Positions 63,214-64,000 of a DNA stretch of 64,000 bases are shown here, piece by piece. The stretch is taken from assembly GCA_963736575.1 (NCBI GenBank), contig CAVTPD010000003.1:620001-684000 (forward strand), read 5' to 3'. The stretch is from CAVTPD01 sp963736575. GTDB taxonomy: Bacteria > Bacteroidota > Bacteroidia > Cytophagales > JAAEPT01. Position numbers and translations under genes: made by a program. Below the pieces are notes generated by a model that worked only from the letters and a program-made list of their open reading frames with translations, made no database searches and had not been told where the DNA came from. Every line of letters starts with the position of its first letter. Position 1 is the stretch's first letter.

Positions 63214-63856
63214 AAAACTGTATTGCATTAGCGGCCTTGGTGCCGATTTTTCAGCCTTTAGAAATTTAAGAACCGAAGCGGAATTAATCCCGATAAATTG
63301 GCTGCCTGTAGAAAAGAACGAAAGTTTTTCGCATTATTGTGACCGTTTGATTGATGCTTTTATTCCCTTGGACGAACCTATAAATCTGTTGGGTTTATCT
63401 TTTGGTGGAACAGTTTTACAAACCATTTCAGAAAAAATTCCAGTAGAAAAAAAGATTCTAGTTTCTTCCATTCGGTCTACCACAGAATTTCCTTTTTATT
63501 ACCATTGGTTCAATTATTCCCGACTACTTAACATTATTCCCGAACGCGCTTTTTCTATGTATCACCCCGTTTTAGGAAAAGTAATGGGCGTAAAAACGGA
63601 AAAAGAAAATACACTCTTCAAAAAAGTAATGGAACAAACTGACGGTAATTTTGCCAAGTGGGCCGTTCATCAAATTTTAAACTGGCAACCCACCTCTAAA
63701 GAAGGTGAATTCTTGCGTTTACACGGCACTGAAGACAAAGTAATTCCTTTCCCAACAAAAGATGCGTCAACCATAAAATTTGAAAGAGGCACGCATTTAA
63801 TGATATTAAACCGAGCTAAGGAGATTAGTAGATATATAAATGATTATTTGAAGTAG
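63182..63856 (+). CDS. Alpha/beta hydrolase
   Basis: 224 residues from ATG 63182 (a TTG at 63176 is possible). Core motifs: LYCISGLGADFSAF (oxyanion-hole strand), the nucleophile elbow GLSFGG with its Ser, an acid in LHGTEDKVIP and the C-terminal His in FERGTHLMI. The triad Ser-Asp-His is therefore complete. No signal peptide, so cytoplasmic. Substrate unknown. It shares 32 nt with the preceding gene. Confidence 0.85.
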   Translation: MDKSRHGTDNKKLYCISGLGADFSAFRNLRTEAELIPINWLPVEKNESFSHYCDRLIDAFIPLDEPINLLGLSFGGTVLQTISEKIPVEKKILVSSIRSTTEFPFYYHWFNYSRLLNIIPERAFSMYHPVLGKVMGVKTEKENTLFKKVMEQTDGNFAKWAVHQILNWQPTSKEGEFLRLHGTEDKVIPFPTKDASTIKFERGTHLMILNRAKEISRYINDYLK

Positions 63857-63865
63857 CGGTACTGT

Positions 63866-63909
63866 AAAACACAATAGCCCATGGTTTAAACCATGGGCTA
63901 TTGTGTTTT
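63866..63909. repeat. Perfect 44-bp palindrome, probable two-way terminator
   Basis: Two 22-nt arms (63866-63887 and 63888-63909) are exact reverse complements with no spacer, running AAAACACAATAGCCC... into its complement and ending TTTT. It starts 9 nt after the hydrolase stop. The A and T tracts allow termination from both strands, fitting a convergent gene to the right. Related in sequence to the hairpin after mutS (3295-3318). Confidence 0.8.
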
Positions 63910-63936
63910 GTATTTCAATAAAGAAAAACTTTTAAA

Positions 63937-64000
63937 CTAGAATCCTAAACAAAGGAAACTACCGTTTCTAAGCACTTCTTTGTTGTAATTAAAGTCGGTT
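63937..64000 (-). CDS. Possible 3' end of a minus-strand gene running past the window
   Basis: The minus strand is open from the edge to a TAG at 63937-63939, giving about 20 residues ending ...NGSFLCLGF. A terminal Phe with alternating hydrophobic residues resembles outer-membrane barrel ends, and the two-way palindrome beside it fits a convergent gene end. Too short for identification. Confidence 0.35.
   Translation of the reverse strand, partial: TDFNYNKEVLRNGSFLCLGF

Overview
The window is a stretch of a Bacteroidota chromosome, most likely class Flavobacteriia. The base composition is A+T-rich by eye. Several genes are preceded by the Bacteroidota promoter pattern TTG-N18-20-TAnnTTTG. 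Ribosome binding sites are weak, and TTG starts occur at mutS, asnS and an FtsX-like permease gene. Lineage-typical genes include the separate atpD-atpC pair, DUF6150, DUF2723, 7TMR-DISM and DUF547 proteins, and the floA/NfeD pair. The genus cannot be named from the sequence alone. Most of the window is core genome on both strands. The accessory signals are short palindrome blocks, one dead IS256-type insertion sequence, a decayed tRNA locus and a run of frameshifted genes.

Layout. 1-3.3 kb: 3' part of a thioredoxin-family gene, then mutS. 3.3-3.7 kb: non-coding palindrome block. 3.7-9.7 kb, minus strand: glyA, tatC, rpiB, then a cytochrome P450 and a fatty acyl-AMP ligase with its own carrier domain, 9 nt apart and probably one pathway. 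9.7-10.1 kb: second palindrome block. 10.1-11.4 kb: a serine-protease-like gene coupled to a 70-residue unknown. 11.6-13.5 kb: a membrane receptor ending in a transposase-type zinc ribbon, divergent from the beta-glucosidase bglX (13.7-16.0 kb). 16-24 kb: DUF2254, rlmN, a lipoprotein, a beta-barrel protein and a very large helicase.

24-36 kb: PfkB kinase, floA-NfeD, atpCD, an unpaired histidine kinase divergent from hemA, then rpoN-PAP2-alkC packed without gaps, and asnS. 36.4-37.7 kb: an IS256-family element with visible inverted repeats and a 9-bp target duplication; its transposase carries a nonsense codon. 38-48 kb, minus strand: TrkA-type regulator, rdgB, a 1667-residue exported protein of unknown function, prmA, DUF6150, tpiA, and a dihydrolipoamide-dehydrogenase-like flavoprotein without the redox cysteine pair. 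48-54 kb: membrane glycosyltransferase-like genes, rbfA, permease, hexapeptide enzyme and rlmB. 54-60.6 kb: DUF2723, DUF547 and AsmA-like envelope genes.

60.8-61.4 kb holds an intact tRNA-Val(UAC), a GIY-YIG nuclease gene and two decayed tRNA copies. A ~72-nt direct repeat (tRNA 3' end plus terminator) flanks the nuclease gene, which suggests insertion at the tRNA. The right end has a lipoprotein, a small exported protein, an alpha/beta hydrolase and a perfect 44-bp palindrome that probably serves as a two-way terminator.

Three items deserve most attention: the receptor/transposase-zinc-ribbon fusion next to bglX, the GIY-YIG/tRNA locus, and the P450 plus acyl-AMP-ligase/carrier pair. At least six frameshifts lie between 12.5 and 23.2 kb, mostly at or beside short base repeats. 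They may be sequencing errors, so the broken genes there should not be taken as truly inactive without checking.
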